64,000 nt of DNA, from positions 79,305 through 143,304 of the forward strand of contig NZ_FOPY01000013.1 in the NCBI RefSeq assembly GCF_900113605.1, given 5' to 3'. The notes beneath the pieces were generated by a model, which was not told the DNA's origin, ran no database searches, and was given only the letters and a program-made list of their open reading frames with translations. Of the stretch, positions 31,033 to 40,042 are shown in pieces. The DNA is from Modicisalibacter xianhensis. Its GTDB lineage: Bacteria; Pseudomonadota; Gammaproteobacteria; Pseudomonadales; Halomonadaceae. Position numbers and translations under genes: made by a program. Within the stretch, counting starts at the first letter, position 1, and every line of letters begins with the position of its first letter.

Positions 31033-31067
31033 GAAACCCCGCCCCGCATGCGCGGCGACGGGGTTTC
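31033..31067 (-). terminator. Terminator of the trmD-rplS operon
   Basis: GAAACCCCG / CGGGGTTTC stem with a 17-base inner region that can pair further, 48 bases after the rplS stop. Confidence 0.6.
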
Positions 31068-31115
31068 CAGGAATGGCGGCGTGCATCCACCCTGCCGCCC
31101 GGCGGCAAGCGTGGC

Positions 31116-31472
31116 TTAGGCCAGCTTTTCCTTGATACGGGCCGCCTTGCCGCTGCGCTCGCGGAGGTAGTACAGCTTGGCCTGACGCACGTCGCCACGA
31201 CGCTTGACGTCGATGGCTGCAACCAGCGGGCTGTAGGTCTGGAAGGTACGCTCGACGCCGACACCGTGAGAAATCTTGCGCACGGTGAAGGCGGAGTTCA
31301 GGCCGCGGTTGCGCTTACCGATCACCACGCCTTCGAAAGCCTGCAGACGCTCACGGTTACCCTCGACGACCTTGACCTGGACGACGATGGTGTCACCGGG
31401 GGCGAATTCCGGCACTTCCTTGCTCATCTGCTCGGCTTCGAGCGCCTGGATCACCTTGTTTTTGCCACTCAT
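31116..31472 (-). CDS. rplS: 50S ribosomal protein L19
   Basis: 118 residues: [16 protein letters not shown]..., [27 protein letters not shown] and [11 protein letters not shown] are L19 signatures. Start at 31472 (MSGK) follows GGAG; the in-frame extension to 31520 is not family-like. Last gene of rpsP-rimM-trmD-rplS, with an unusually long 153-base gap after trmD. Confidence 0.97.
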   Translation of the reverse strand: MSGKNKVIQALEAEQMSKEVPEFAPGDTIVVQVKVVEGNRERLQAFEGVVIGKRNRGLNSAFTVRKISHGVGVERTFQTYSPLVAAIDVKRRGDVRQAKLYYLRERSGKAARIKEKLA

Positions 31473-31625
31473 GATGCAACTCCTTGACTGTTTTGGGCCA
31501 CACGGGCTCGCTGCATTCACTCGTCATCGTCAATCACGGACAATGGCCGAGACGCGCCCGCCTGGCGTGTGATCCCGACGTTCGACGACGCGGGAACGAC
31601 AAATATGGGTGACGTGGAGCTACCG

Positions 31626-32447
31626 CTACTCGCTGCGTGCCTGATCGGCATCGGGCGGTATCGGCTCGCCACACTCCTCCGCCGGGTTGGCGTATTCCTC
31701 GATGAACTCATCGAGCAGCTTGCGCTGCTCGTCGCTCAACGTTCGGCTCTGCAACAACTCGGGACGCCTGAGCCAGGTGCGCCCCAGCGACTGCTTGAGA
31801 CGCCATCGCCGGATGGCGGCATGATTACCACTAAGCAGTACGTCCGGCACACGACGTCCATCGATGACCTCGGGCCGGGTGTAATGCGGGCAATCCAGCA
31901 AACCATCGGCAAACGAGTCCTCGACCGCCGAACTCTGGTGTCCCAACACTCCGGGAACCAGCCTTGCCGCCGCATCGATCAGCACCATGGCCGGTAGCTC
32001 ACCGCCACTGAGCACATAGTCACCAATCGACCATTCTTCATCGATGTCGCTTTCCACGACGCGCTCGTCGATGCCCTCGTAGCGACCGGCCACCACGATC
32101 AGTGGGCCACCGGACGCCAACTCCTGCACGCCACGTTGATCCAGAGGTCGCCCCTGCGGCGACAGGTAGATCACCTTGGGGGGCGTGCCGTAGCGCCTTG
32201 CGCCATCCGCTCGCGCCTCATGGATGGCCTGGCGCAGGGTATCGACCTTCATCAGCATACCCGGGCCACCACCATACGGGCGGTCATCCACCGTGCGGTG
32301 TCGATCCGTGGCGTAATCCCGGGGGTTCCAGAAATCGATTTCCAGCAACCCCTGCTTGACCGCTCGTCCGACTACCCCGTAGCCGGTCAGGGCCTCGAAC
32401 ATCTCCGGGAACAGGGAGACAACACCAATCCACACGGCAGATCCCAT
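31626..32447 (-). CDS. trmD: tRNA (guanine(37)-N1)-methyltransferase
   Basis: SPOUT methyltransferase making m1G37, which prevents +1 frameshifting. [50 protein letters not shown] and [11 protein letters not shown] (trefoil knot) identify it. Start uncertain: 32447 gives the usual N-terminus (273 residues), while 32486 would leave only 12 bases to rimM (286 residues); neither has a clear ribosome site. Confidence 0.95.
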   Translation of the reverse strand: MGSAVWIGVVSLFPEMFEALTGYGVVGRAVKQGLLEIDFWNPRDYATDRHRTVDDRPYGGGPGMLMKVDTLRQAIHEARADGARRYGTPPKVIYLSPQGRPLDQRGVQELASGGPLIVVAGRYEGIDERVVESDIDEEWSIGDYVLSGGELPAMVLIDAAARLVPGVLGHQSSAVEDSFADGLLDCPHYTRPEVIDGRRVPDVLLSGNHAAIRRWRLKQSLGRTWLRRPELLQSRTLSDEQRKLLDEFIEEYANPAEECGEPIPPDADQARSE

Positions 32448-32498
32448 GGAGCCGGAGCATGCCCGGCCCGTCGTGTCAGTGCCCATTCGGGTGTCGCG

Positions 32499-33056
32499 TC
32501 AGAATTCAGGATCCCAGTCCACCGTCAGCGTACCGGTGTCCGTGTTCGCCTCGCGAATCACCTCGTCGGGCAGGAAGGGAAGCAATCGCTCCCTGTCGTC
32601 GATGCTCTGGGCATCGCCCTTGACGACCAACACGTCGTTGGCGCCGGTTTCGAACAGGTAGTCGACACGCCCCAGGTCGATGCCATTGAGCGTCACGACC
32701 CGCAGCCCTTCCAGTTGATACCAGTAATAATCACCTGCCTCGAGCTCGGGCAGCGCCTGCTTGGGCAGCAGAATCTCCGCCCCGGCGAGCTGCTCGGCCT
32801 GCTCTCGGGAATCGACACCCTCGAGCCTGGCTACAAGACCTTTTCCCTGACGACGCCCTTGGGCGAGGCGGCGGGTCGTGCGTGTCCCGCGCTGATCGAT
32901 CACCCATTCGGCGTAGTCGAGAATGCCCTCCATCGGGCTGGTGTACGAGTACACCTTGAACCACCCTTTCACGCCGTAGGGGCTGGTCAACTTGCCCAGC
33001 ACCACGTAGTCGCCCGACTGGCCAACTTGCGGCACGTTCGATACGTCATTCGGCAT
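32499..33056 (-). CDS. rimM: 16S rRNA processing protein RimM
   Basis: 185 residues. N-terminal RimM domain (VVLGKLTSPYGVKGWFKVYSYT) and C-terminal PRC barrel (DYYWYQLEGLRVVTLNGIDLGRVDYLFETG). Assists 30S head maturation with S19. Lies between rpsP and trmD as in all relatives. Confidence 0.95.
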   Translation of the reverse strand: MPNDVSNVPQVGQSGDYVVLGKLTSPYGVKGWFKVYSYTSPMEGILDYAEWVIDQRGTRTTRRLAQGRRQGKGLVARLEGVDSREQAEQLAGAEILLPKQALPELEAGDYYWYQLEGLRVVTLNGIDLGRVDYLFETGANDVLVVKGDAQSIDDRERLLPFLPDEVIREANTDTGTLTVDWDPEF

Positions 33057-33072
33057 GAGAACGGCGCTCGGC

Positions 33073-33324
33073 TTATGCCTGCTGCTTGCGTGCTTCTTTG
33101 ATCAGCTCGGCAACGCGGTCGGAGACCTGCGCACCCTGGCCCTGCCAGTGGCTGACACGATCCAGATCGACGCGCAGACGCTCTTCCTGGCCGCGGGCGA
33201 CCGGGTTGAAGAAACCGACGCGCTCGATGAAACGGCCATCGCGTGACTTGCGAGAGTCGCTTACGGTCAGGTGGTAGAAGGGACGCTTCTTGGCGCCACC
33301 ACGTGCCAGACGAATGGTAACCAT
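33073..33324 (-). CDS. rpsP: 30S ribosomal protein S16
   Basis: 83 residues starting [19 protein letters not shown] and containing [13 protein letters not shown], diagnostic of S16. First gene of the rpsP-rimM-trmD-rplS operon. Confidence 0.97.
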   Translation of the reverse strand: MVTIRLARGGAKKRPFYHLTVSDSRKSRDGRFIERVGFFNPVARGQEERLRVDLDRVSHWQGQGAQVSDRVAELIKEARKQQA

Positions 33325-33442
33325 TGCGTTAACAATCCTTCGGTTGAGTTCAGTATTTACGCCACAGATTCATGACTGCGGTCGCAGTCGTCAGCTACGC
33401 ATACGCGCAGCCTGCCACGAAGACGCAGCATTCTACGGAAAA

Positions 33443-33479
33443 CGACGGGCGTTGGAAACCTTTTTCCTCGCCCGTCGTG
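33443..33479 (-). terminator. Hairpin between ffh and rpsP
   Basis: ACGACGGGC / GCCCGTCGT stem with a 19-base loop, 14 bases after the ffh stop. No strong T-run; may be a partial terminator separating ffh from the ribosomal operon. Confidence 0.5.
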
Positions 33480-33492
33480 GCGGTGCGTGGGC

Positions 33493-34920
33493 TCAGCGCC
33501 GCGGGAATCCGCCGCCACCGAAACCGCCGGGGCCGCCGCCCATGCCGCCAGGACCGCCAGGACCGCCACCCATGCCAGGCGGCAGCATCCCGGACATGCC
33601 GCGCATCATCTTCTGCATGCCGCCTTTCTTGCCGACCTTCTTCATCATCTTCTGCATCTGCTTGTGCTGCTTGAGCAGACGGTTGAGGTCGGGCACCTGC
33701 AGGCCGGCCCCGGCGGCGATCCGCCGCTTACGCGAGCCATTGATGATGTCTGGCTTGCGCCGTTCCTTGGGCGTCATGGAGTTGATCAGCGCCTCGAGCT
33801 TGCCCAACTCCTTCTCGGGACCAGGCCCCTGAGCCATCTCGGCAAACTGCCCCATGCCAGGCAGCTTTGACATCATGCCGGACATGCCGCCCATTTTCTT
33901 GAGTTGCTGCAACTGATCGCGGAAGTCCTCAAGGTCGAAGCCCTCGCCCTTCTTGACCTTCTTGGCGAGCTTTTCCGCCTTGTTCTTGTCGACGGTGCGC
34001 TCGGCCTCCTCGATGAGCGACAGCACATCGCCCATCCCCAGGATGCGCGATGCCACGCGATCGGGATGGAAGGGCTCCAGGGCATCGACCTTTTCGCCCA
34101 TCCCCATGAACTTGATCGGCTTGCCGGTGATGTGGCGCACCGACAACGCCGCACCGCCACGCGCATCGCCATCGGCCTTGGTCAGGATCACCCCGGTGAG
34201 TGGCAATGCCTCGTGGAATGCCTTGGCCGTGTTGGCAGCGTCCTGGCCAGTCATGGCATCGACGACGAACAGGGTTTCCTGGGGCTGGAGCGCCTTATGC
34301 AGCGCCTGGATTTCATCCATCATGTCGCTATCGACATGCAGGCGCCCGGCCGTATCCACCAGCACCACGTCGTGGAACTGGATCTTGGCGTGCTTGAGCG
34401 CAGCTCCAGCAATATCGACCGGTCGCTGCTCGCTGGTCGACGGGAAGAAGTCGACCTCGACTTCACGCGCCAAGGTCTCGAGCTGATCGATGGCTGCCGG
34501 GCGATAGACGTCGGTGGATACTACCAGCACCTTCTTCTTTTCACGCTCGCGCAGGTAGCGCGCCAGCTTGGCCACGGAGGTGGTCTTGCCCGCCCCCTGC
34601 AGGCCGGCCATCAGCACCACCGACGGGCTGCCCTTGAGGGCCAACCCTTCGTTGGCCTCGCCCATGATCGCTTCCAACTCCTGCTGGACGATCTTGACGA
34701 ATTGCTGACCCGGCGACAGGCTGCGCGACACTTCCTGGCCAACGGCCCTCTCGCGCACCCGCTCGACGAAAGCCTTGACCACTGGCAGCGCGACGTCGGC
34801 TTCGAGCAGGGCACGACGCACCTCGCGCAACGTATCCTTGATGTTGTCCTCGGTCAGCTTGGCCTGACCGGTGACCGATCTGAGCGTCTGCGACAGGCGC
34901 TCCGAGAGATTTTCGAACAT
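33493..34920 (-). CDS. ffh: Signal recognition particle protein Ffh
   Basis: 475-residue SRP54 GTPase. NG domain with P-loop GLQGAGKTTS, DTAGRLHVDSDMMDEI and TKADGDARGGAALS; the Met-rich M domain (about 300-440) includes RKRRIAAGAG for 4.5S RNA binding. It ends in a Gly/Pro/Met-rich tail of about 30 residues (MGGGPGGPGGMGGG...). Longer than E. coli Ffh (453), mostly by that tail. Divergent from the YpjD-like gene. Confidence 0.95.
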   Translation of the reverse strand: MFENLSERLSQTLRSVTGQAKLTEDNIKDTLREVRRALLEADVALPVVKAFVERVRERAVGQEVSRSLSPGQQFVKIVQQELEAIMGEANEGLALKGSPSVVLMAGLQGAGKTTSVAKLARYLREREKKKVLVVSTDVYRPAAIDQLETLAREVEVDFFPSTSEQRPVDIAGAALKHAKIQFHDVVLVDTAGRLHVDSDMMDEIQALHKALQPQETLFVVDAMTGQDAANTAKAFHEALPLTGVILTKADGDARGGAALSVRHITGKPIKFMGMGEKVDALEPFHPDRVASRILGMGDVLSLIEEAERTVDKNKAEKLAKKVKKGEGFDLEDFRDQLQQLKKMGGMSGMMSKLPGMGQFAEMAQGPGPEKELGKLEALINSMTPKERRKPDIINGSRKRRIAAGAGLQVPDLNRLLKQHKQMQKMMKKVGKKGGMQKMMRGMSGMLPPGMGGGPGGPGGMGGGPGGFGGGGFPRR

Positions 34921-34993
34921 GGGGCTCTCCGTAGGGGGATGCCTGGATGCCGGCTTCCTGGCAAGCGAAACCGCACCTGCTGTTTGGTGACGA

Positions 34994-34999
34994 ATTATA
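34994..34999 (-). promoter_or_regulatory. Candidate -10 element for ffh
   Basis: Perfect TATAAT on the minus strand, 74 bases before the ffh ATG. The -35 at 17 bases (TGGAGA) is weak. Confidence 0.45.
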
Positions 35000-35149
35000 C
35001 GCCTTCACGGCCTCAGTCTCCATGCAGGCATGACCATCGATCTCGCCCTCTCATCGCAGCGTCTGGGCGGGAGGGTCACGATTCGGTATAGTGGCGCTGC
35101 AATCGATTCTCATGCCACGGCACACCTTCCGAGGTCACAAGGCCTAACC

Positions 35150-35950
35150 ATGCAGGCGCTTCCCTTCGCATTACTCGCCATCATTTTCTATCTTGGCGCG
35201 GGTTCCTGGCAGGGCCTGACGCTGCTACGCCGCGTTCCTGCCCGCCCGGCCCTGGTCAGGGGCGTGGGCCTGCTTGCCGTGGCCTGCCACAGCGTAGTGA
35301 TCTTCGTCACGCTAGGCAGCACCGAGTCGCTCAACCTCGACCTGGCCAACAGCGCGTCATTATTCAGTTGGTTGATCGCCCTGCTGCTGGTTGCCGTGAG
35401 CTTCGCCAAGCCCGTGCTGAGCGCTGCGGTCGGCCTGTTCCCTCTGGCGGCGCTGGCCCTGCTGCTGGTCATGGGCCTGCCCACGCAAGGGCATCGCGAG
35501 GGACTGACCCCCGGCATCGCCATTCATATTCTTACCTCGACCCTGGCGTTTTCCCTGTTTGCCATCGCTGCCGTACAGGCGATGCTGCTGGCCCGACAGA
35601 ACCGGGCCCTGCGTCAGCACCATACGCGAGGCATCGTGCAGGTCCTGCCCCCCCTGGTCACCATGGAGCGCCTGCTGTTCGAATTGATCTGGGCCGGCAT
35701 GATTCTGCTCACGGCGTCGATCGTCAGCGGCATGATCTTCCTCGACAACCTCTTTGCCCAGCACCTCGTCCACAAGACCGTGCTCTCGTTTGCCGCCTGG
35801 ATCATCTTCGCCCTGCTGCTGGCGGGCCATCACGTCCTGGGCTGGCGCGGCGCCAAGGCGGTGCGCTGGACCCTAGGTGGCTGCGCCCTGCTGCTGCTGG
35901 CCTACTTTGGTAGCAAGTTCGCCCTGGAATACGTGTTCGGGCGGCCCTGA
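35150..35950 (+). CDS. YpjD-like cytochrome c assembly (CcsA/HemX fold) inner-membrane protein
   Basis: 266 residues with about eight hydrophobic spans, starting MQALPFALLAIIFYLGAGSW. GIAIHILTSTLAFSLFAIAAVQAMLL and HLVHKTVLSFAAWIIFALLLAGHHVLGWRG carry the conserved His residues of the CcsA/HemX family, but the WWD haem motif of true CcsA is absent. Adjacent to ffh and a CNNM gene, as in Pseudomonas. Function unproven. Start chosen because upstream in-frame sequence is not hydrophobic. Confidence 0.85.
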   Translation: MQALPFALLAIIFYLGAGSWQGLTLLRRVPARPALVRGVGLLAVACHSVVIFVTLGSTESLNLDLANSASLFSWLIALLLVAVSFAKPVLSAAVGLFPLAALALLLVMGLPTQGHREGLTPGIAIHILTSTLAFSLFAIAAVQAMLLARQNRALRQHHTRGIVQVLPPLVTMERLLFELIWAGMILLTASIVSGMIFLDNLFAQHLVHKTVLSFAAWIIFALLLAGHHVLGWRGAKAVRWTLGGCALLLLAYFGSKFALEYVFGRP

Positions 35951-35963
35951 GCCGCTCTGCACA

Positions 35964-35990
35964 GCCGCCCTGCCTTGACACCAGGGCGGC
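35964..35990 (+). terminator. Hairpin after the YpjD-like gene
   Basis: GCCGCCCTG / CAGGGCGGC stem with a 9-base loop, 13 bases after the stop. Little T-run. Confidence 0.5.
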
Positions 35991-36036
35991 CTATTCCCTA
36001 CAAACGACCTGTCATGCTATTTAGGATTTCCAGCCC

Positions 36037-37317
36037 TTGAACGACGACATCCCTTTGGGACTGCTGTTCGGCCTGCTATTTCTTCTCATCTGCCTGTCCG
36101 CCTATTTCTCGAGCTCCGAGACCGGCATGATGTCAATCAATCGCTACCGCCTGAGCCATCAGGCCAAGAGCGGCGATCGTGCCGCCAAGCGGGTGATACG
36201 GCTACTCGGCCGTCCCGATCGGCTGATCGGGGTCATCCTCATCGGCAACAACTTCGTCAATAACCTGGCAGCGTCGCTCGCTACCATCATCGCCATTCAT
36301 TTCTTCGGTGAGGTTTCGGGGCCGGCCGTTGCCACGCTGGTGCTGACCATCGTGGTGCTGATCTTTGCCGAGGTAACGCCCAAGACCTATGCGGCAATCA
36401 AGCCGGAGCGCATCGCCTATCCGTCGTCACTGGCACTGGAACCGCTGCTCAAGCTGCTGTATCCGCTGGTATGGATGGTCAATGCCATTTCCAACGGCCT
36501 GCTACGCCTGCTTGGAGTACGTAACATCGAGGGCGGGGCGGACAACCTGACCCGTGATGAACTGCGTACCGTGGTCCACGAAGCCGGCACCATGATTCCA
36601 CGCCGGCACCAGGCCATGCTGCTGTCGATCCTCGATCTCGAGAACGTCACCGTCAATGACATCATGGTGCCCCGCCACGAAGTCTCCGGCATCGACCTCG
36701 ACGATGACCTGGACAGCATCCTGGCCCAGATACGCGCCAGCCAGCATACGCGTGTACCGGTCTACAAGGGCGATATCAACAACATCATCGGCATCCTGCA
36801 CCTGCGCAATGCGGCCCGCTTCCTGTCCAAGCCCGAGGTCACCAAGGCGGCGATCGTCCAGGAGGCGCGCGAACCCTACTTCATCCCCGAATCGACGCCC
36901 CTGCACACCCAGCTGCTCAACTTCCAGCAGCAGAAGCGGCGCATCGGAATCGTGGTCGATGAGTACGGTGACGTGGAGGGTCTGGTCACGCTGGAGGATA
37001 TCCTCGAAGAGATCGTCGGCGAATTCACCACCGACGTCGCTGGCATGCACCAGGAAATCCACCTGCAAGACGATGGTAGTTATGTCATCGAGGGGACGGC
37101 GAACATTCGCGAGATCAACAAGATGCTGGGCTGGCAGTTACCTACGGACGGCCCCAAGACGCTCAATGGCCTGATTCTCGAGCACCTCGAATCCTTTCCC
37201 GACGCACCGGCCTGTCTGCAGCTGGGCACCACACGCATGGAAATCCTACAGGTCAAGGACAACCTGATCACTGCGGCACGTTGCTGGCAACAGGTGCGCC
37301 GCTCGCGCCTCGCCTGA
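36037..37317 (+). CDS. CNNM/CorC family transporter-associated protein (DUF21 + CBS pair + CorC_HlyC)
   Basis: 426 residues. DUF21 domain with four spans (LLFGLLFLLICLSAYFSSSETGMM...), then two CBS domains (MVPRHEVSGIDLDDDLDSILAQI... and the second near 270-320), then a C-terminal CorC_HlyC domain. CNNM proteins export Mg2+ in bacteria; older names are YfjD or HlyC/CorC. It begins with TTG at 36037, preceded by AGGA at 10 bases; no earlier ATG or GTG gives the conserved membrane start. Confidence 0.9.
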   Translation: MNDDIPLGLLFGLLFLLICLSAYFSSSETGMMSINRYRLSHQAKSGDRAAKRVIRLLGRPDRLIGVILIGNNFVNNLAASLATIIAIHFFGEVSGPAVATLVLTIVVLIFAEVTPKTYAAIKPERIAYPSSLALEPLLKLLYPLVWMVNAISNGLLRLLGVRNIEGGADNLTRDELRTVVHEAGTMIPRRHQAMLLSILDLENVTVNDIMVPRHEVSGIDLDDDLDSILAQIRASQHTRVPVYKGDINNIIGILHLRNAARFLSKPEVTKAAIVQEAREPYFIPESTPLHTQLLNFQQQKRRIGIVVDEYGDVEGLVTLEDILEEIVGEFTTDVAGMHQEIHLQDDGSYVIEGTANIREINKMLGWQLPTDGPKTLNGLILEHLESFPDAPACLQLGTTRMEILQVKDNLITAARCWQQVRRSRLA

Positions 37318-37354
37318 CAAGCACGCCCCAGTCGCGCCGGGGCACCGACTCTCT

Positions 37355-39238
37355 TCAGTCGAGGATGCGCCGCTCGGCGGCAGTCTTGAGTTCGCGCACC
37401 TTGGCTTCGAGACTGGCGCTGCTCGCCGCCTCCGGCCTCATCGGCTCTCCGAACACCAGTGCCACCTTGGCCCGCAGGCGGCGCGGGCGCTTGGTCAGCG
37501 CCGGGCCGCCGCGATTCGAGGTCCAGGACCCCCACAGTCCAGCCAGCGCCGCAGGCACGACCGGCACTGCATCGCGTGCCAGAATCATGTCCACGCCACG
37601 CCGGAAGCGGTGTACATCGCCATCGGGCGTCAGCCGACCCTCGGGGAACAGCATGACCACTTCACCGCTGCGCAGCGCCAGGCTGACCTGCTCAAGCGCA
37701 CGCCGCACGCCGCCCGGATCACGGCGCTCCGAGTCCACGGGAATCGCCCCGGCAATGCGAAAGAACCAGTTCAGCCACGGCGACTCGTAGATCGGCCGGT
37801 CCATCAGGAAGCGCAGCGGGCGCGGGCAGCCTCCGCCCAGGATCAGGGCGTCCATGAAACTGACATGGTTGCACACCACCAGCGCGGGCCCCTCGGCGGG
37901 GATATGGCTGCGTCCGGTGAAACGCAGGCGATACAACACATGCATCAGCGCAAAGATGGCCAGCCGCAGCACCGAACGCGGGTTGATCATCAGGATGTAT
38001 ACCCCGGTGGCTAGTGCAATGCCCGCCAGCCAGACAAAGAAAACGTGTAGCGAGGCCCCAAACAGGGTCAGCACCACGATACCGAAGACGGCCGCCAGGA
38101 TCATGAACAGCGCATTGAGCAAGTTATTGGCGGCGATCATCCGTGCGCGGTGCTCGTCGTGGCTGGCGAGCTGCAACAGGGTGTACAAGGGCACGATATA
38201 CAGTCCGCCGCCGACACCGACCAGCGCCAGGTCCAACGCCATGCGCCAGAAGGCGGGCATCGCCCATAGCACCGTCAAGCTCAGTTGCTCGCCGGCGATG
38301 GCCGGCTGCAGGGCCAGATCGAGCCCGGCGATGCCGATGATTAACGCGCCCAGCGGGACCAGCCCCACCTCTAGCCGCCCACCGGAAAGACGGGCACATA
38401 ACAGCGCACCACCGCCCACGCCCAGCGCAAACGCCGCCAGCAAGGCGCTGACGGCCGTCTCGTCGGCATGCACCACGTCGCGTACCCACGCCGGCAATTG
38501 AGTCAGATAGCAGGCGCCCAGAAACCAGAACACGCTGATGCCCAGCAGGCCACGAAAGACGCGCGGATGTCGCCAGCTGTCGCGCAACACCTGAATGCTG
38601 CCCGACAATGGGCGCCACGTGACGCGCCCGGGGGCACTGGATGGCGCCTTGGGCACGCCCAGGCTGACCAGGTAGCCGGCCAGGGCAATGCCGACCAGCG
38701 TCAGTGCGATCGCCGCACGCGACCAGACTCCATTCAGTGAGGCCAGGACCCCGGCCAGCAGCGTCCCGAGCAAGATCGAGACGAAGGTGCCCAGATTGAC
38801 CCAGGCGTTGCCGCGCACCAGTTCGGTGGGGCGCAGGTGCTGGGGCAGGATGGCGTATTTGACTGGCCCGAACAGCGCCGACTGCGTGCCCATCATGAAC
38901 AGCAACCCCAGAAGCACGGCAAACTGCTCGAACCAGACGGCAGCCGCAGCAGCACACATCGTGGCCAGCTCAAGCAACTTGAGCCGGCGGATCAGGCGCT
39001 GCTTGTCGAGACGGTCGGCCAACGCCCCGCCCCAGGCGGAGAACAGCAGGAAAGGAAGGATGAACAGTCCTGCCGCCAGGTTGTTCAGTAGCCCCGTATC
39101 CCAGCCATGCCGGGGTACGGCCACGAAGGTCAACAGCAGCAGCAGGACGTTCTTGAACAGATTGTCGTTGAAGGCGCCCAGGGCCTGGGTCCAGAAGAAC
39201 GGGGCGAAGCGGCGCTGCGTCAGCAAAGACTCACTCAC
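37355..39238 (-). CDS. Fused MFS lysophospholipid transporter (LplT-like) and PlsC-type acyltransferase
   Basis: 627 residues. The N-terminal part (about 1-420) is a 12-span MFS domain beginning RRFAPFFWTQALGAFNDNLFK, as in LplT. The C-terminal part (about 440-627) is a PlsC-type acyltransferase with NHVSFMD (about 457-463) and FPEGR (about 531-535). Enterobacterial LplT and Aas are separate; here no acyl-ACP synthetase domain is fused. Likely role: flipping and re-acylating lysophospholipids. GTG 39238 overlaps the TetR stop by 8 bases; a TTG at 39268 is the alternative. Confidence 0.85.
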   Translation of the reverse strand: MSESLLTQRRFAPFFWTQALGAFNDNLFKNVLLLLLTFVAVPRHGWDTGLLNNLAAGLFILPFLLFSAWGGALADRLDKQRLIRRLKLLELATMCAAAAAVWFEQFAVLLGLLFMMGTQSALFGPVKYAILPQHLRPTELVRGNAWVNLGTFVSILLGTLLAGVLASLNGVWSRAAIALTLVGIALAGYLVSLGVPKAPSSAPGRVTWRPLSGSIQVLRDSWRHPRVFRGLLGISVFWFLGACYLTQLPAWVRDVVHADETAVSALLAAFALGVGGGALLCARLSGGRLEVGLVPLGALIIGIAGLDLALQPAIAGEQLSLTVLWAMPAFWRMALDLALVGVGGGLYIVPLYTLLQLASHDEHRARMIAANNLLNALFMILAAVFGIVVLTLFGASLHVFFVWLAGIALATGVYILMINPRSVLRLAIFALMHVLYRLRFTGRSHIPAEGPALVVCNHVSFMDALILGGGCPRPLRFLMDRPIYESPWLNWFFRIAGAIPVDSERRDPGGVRRALEQVSLALRSGEVVMLFPEGRLTPDGDVHRFRRGVDMILARDAVPVVPAALAGLWGSWTSNRGGPALTKRPRRLRAKVALVFGEPMRPEAASSASLEAKVRELKTAAERRILD

Positions 39239-39848
39239 TATGCTTGGATGGCGACCCGAGGCCGGCAAGGATGGTGGTTAGCAACTGATCGAGCAGCTCT
39301 CCGACCTCGAGGGCCTGGCCTTGCCAATAGCCCAGGCGCTCGTTGAGCCCCAACTGCACCAGGCCGTGCACGCTGCCCCACAGGGTGCGAGCCATGCGCC
39401 GTGCCTGGAGATCGTCGAGAGCCGGCTGGTATTCCTTGAGGGTGGCCTCGACACGCGTGAACAGGGCCTCGATCATGCTGTTCTGTCGCTGGTCCAGCTC
39501 CCCCTCCTGGGCCAGGGGATAATCGAAGAGCAGTTGCCAGCGGAAGGGCTCCTTCTGCGCAAATTGCCAGTAGGCTGTCGCCAACGCCTTTAGCTGTGGC
39601 TCGGGGGTGGCCCCGCTAAGGCCCTCGACCGCGGCACGTAGACGATCGAGCGTCTCGATGTTGACGTACTGGAGCAGGTTGTTGAAGCTGCCGTATAGCT
39701 TGAGTAGCGTACTGGGCGCGCAACCGATCTCGCGCGCCAGGGCACGCAGGGAGAGCGTATGCACAGGATTCTCCCGCAGCCATGCATCACATGCCGCCAT
39801 GACCTGGGCATGCAATGCCTCGGGCGCGTGCTGTCGGGGACGTGCCAT
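39231..39848 (-). CDS. TetR/AcrR-family regulator, likely controlling the downstream transporter-acyltransferase
   Basis: 205 residues. The N-terminal helix-turn-helix reads LSLRALAREIGCAPSTLLKLYGSFNNLL; the C-terminal ligand domain is of the WHG/TetR_C type (RTLWGSVHGLVQLGLNE). Start at 39848 (MARPRQ) follows GAGG at 6 bases. Its stop overlaps the downstream gene, so the two are coupled. Ligand unknown; a fatty acid or lipid would fit the neighbour. Confidence 0.85.
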   Translation of the reverse strand: MARPRQHAPEALHAQVMAACDAWLRENPVHTLSLRALAREIGCAPSTLLKLYGSFNNLLQYVNIETLDRLRAAVEGLSGATPEPQLKALATAYWQFAQKEPFRWQLLFDYPLAQEGELDQRQNSMIEALFTRVEATLKEYQPALDDLQARRMARTLWGSVHGLVQLGLNERLGYWQGQALEVGELLDQLLTTILAGLGSPSKHSE

Positions 39849-40042
39849 CGTTAACCTCGTTTCGCAAATCGCTACCATGCGCGCTCGGAAGCGACAATGA
39901 TCGAACACTGTTTCCGCTCAGCATATCGACACCGTGCATAAACGCAAGTCCGACGCATGCGCCATTTGACAGCAAATGACCGCCAGCCGGTGGTTGATAC
40001 CATGCGCCGAGCACCCATGACTCCACCAGCCAGAGACCTGAC

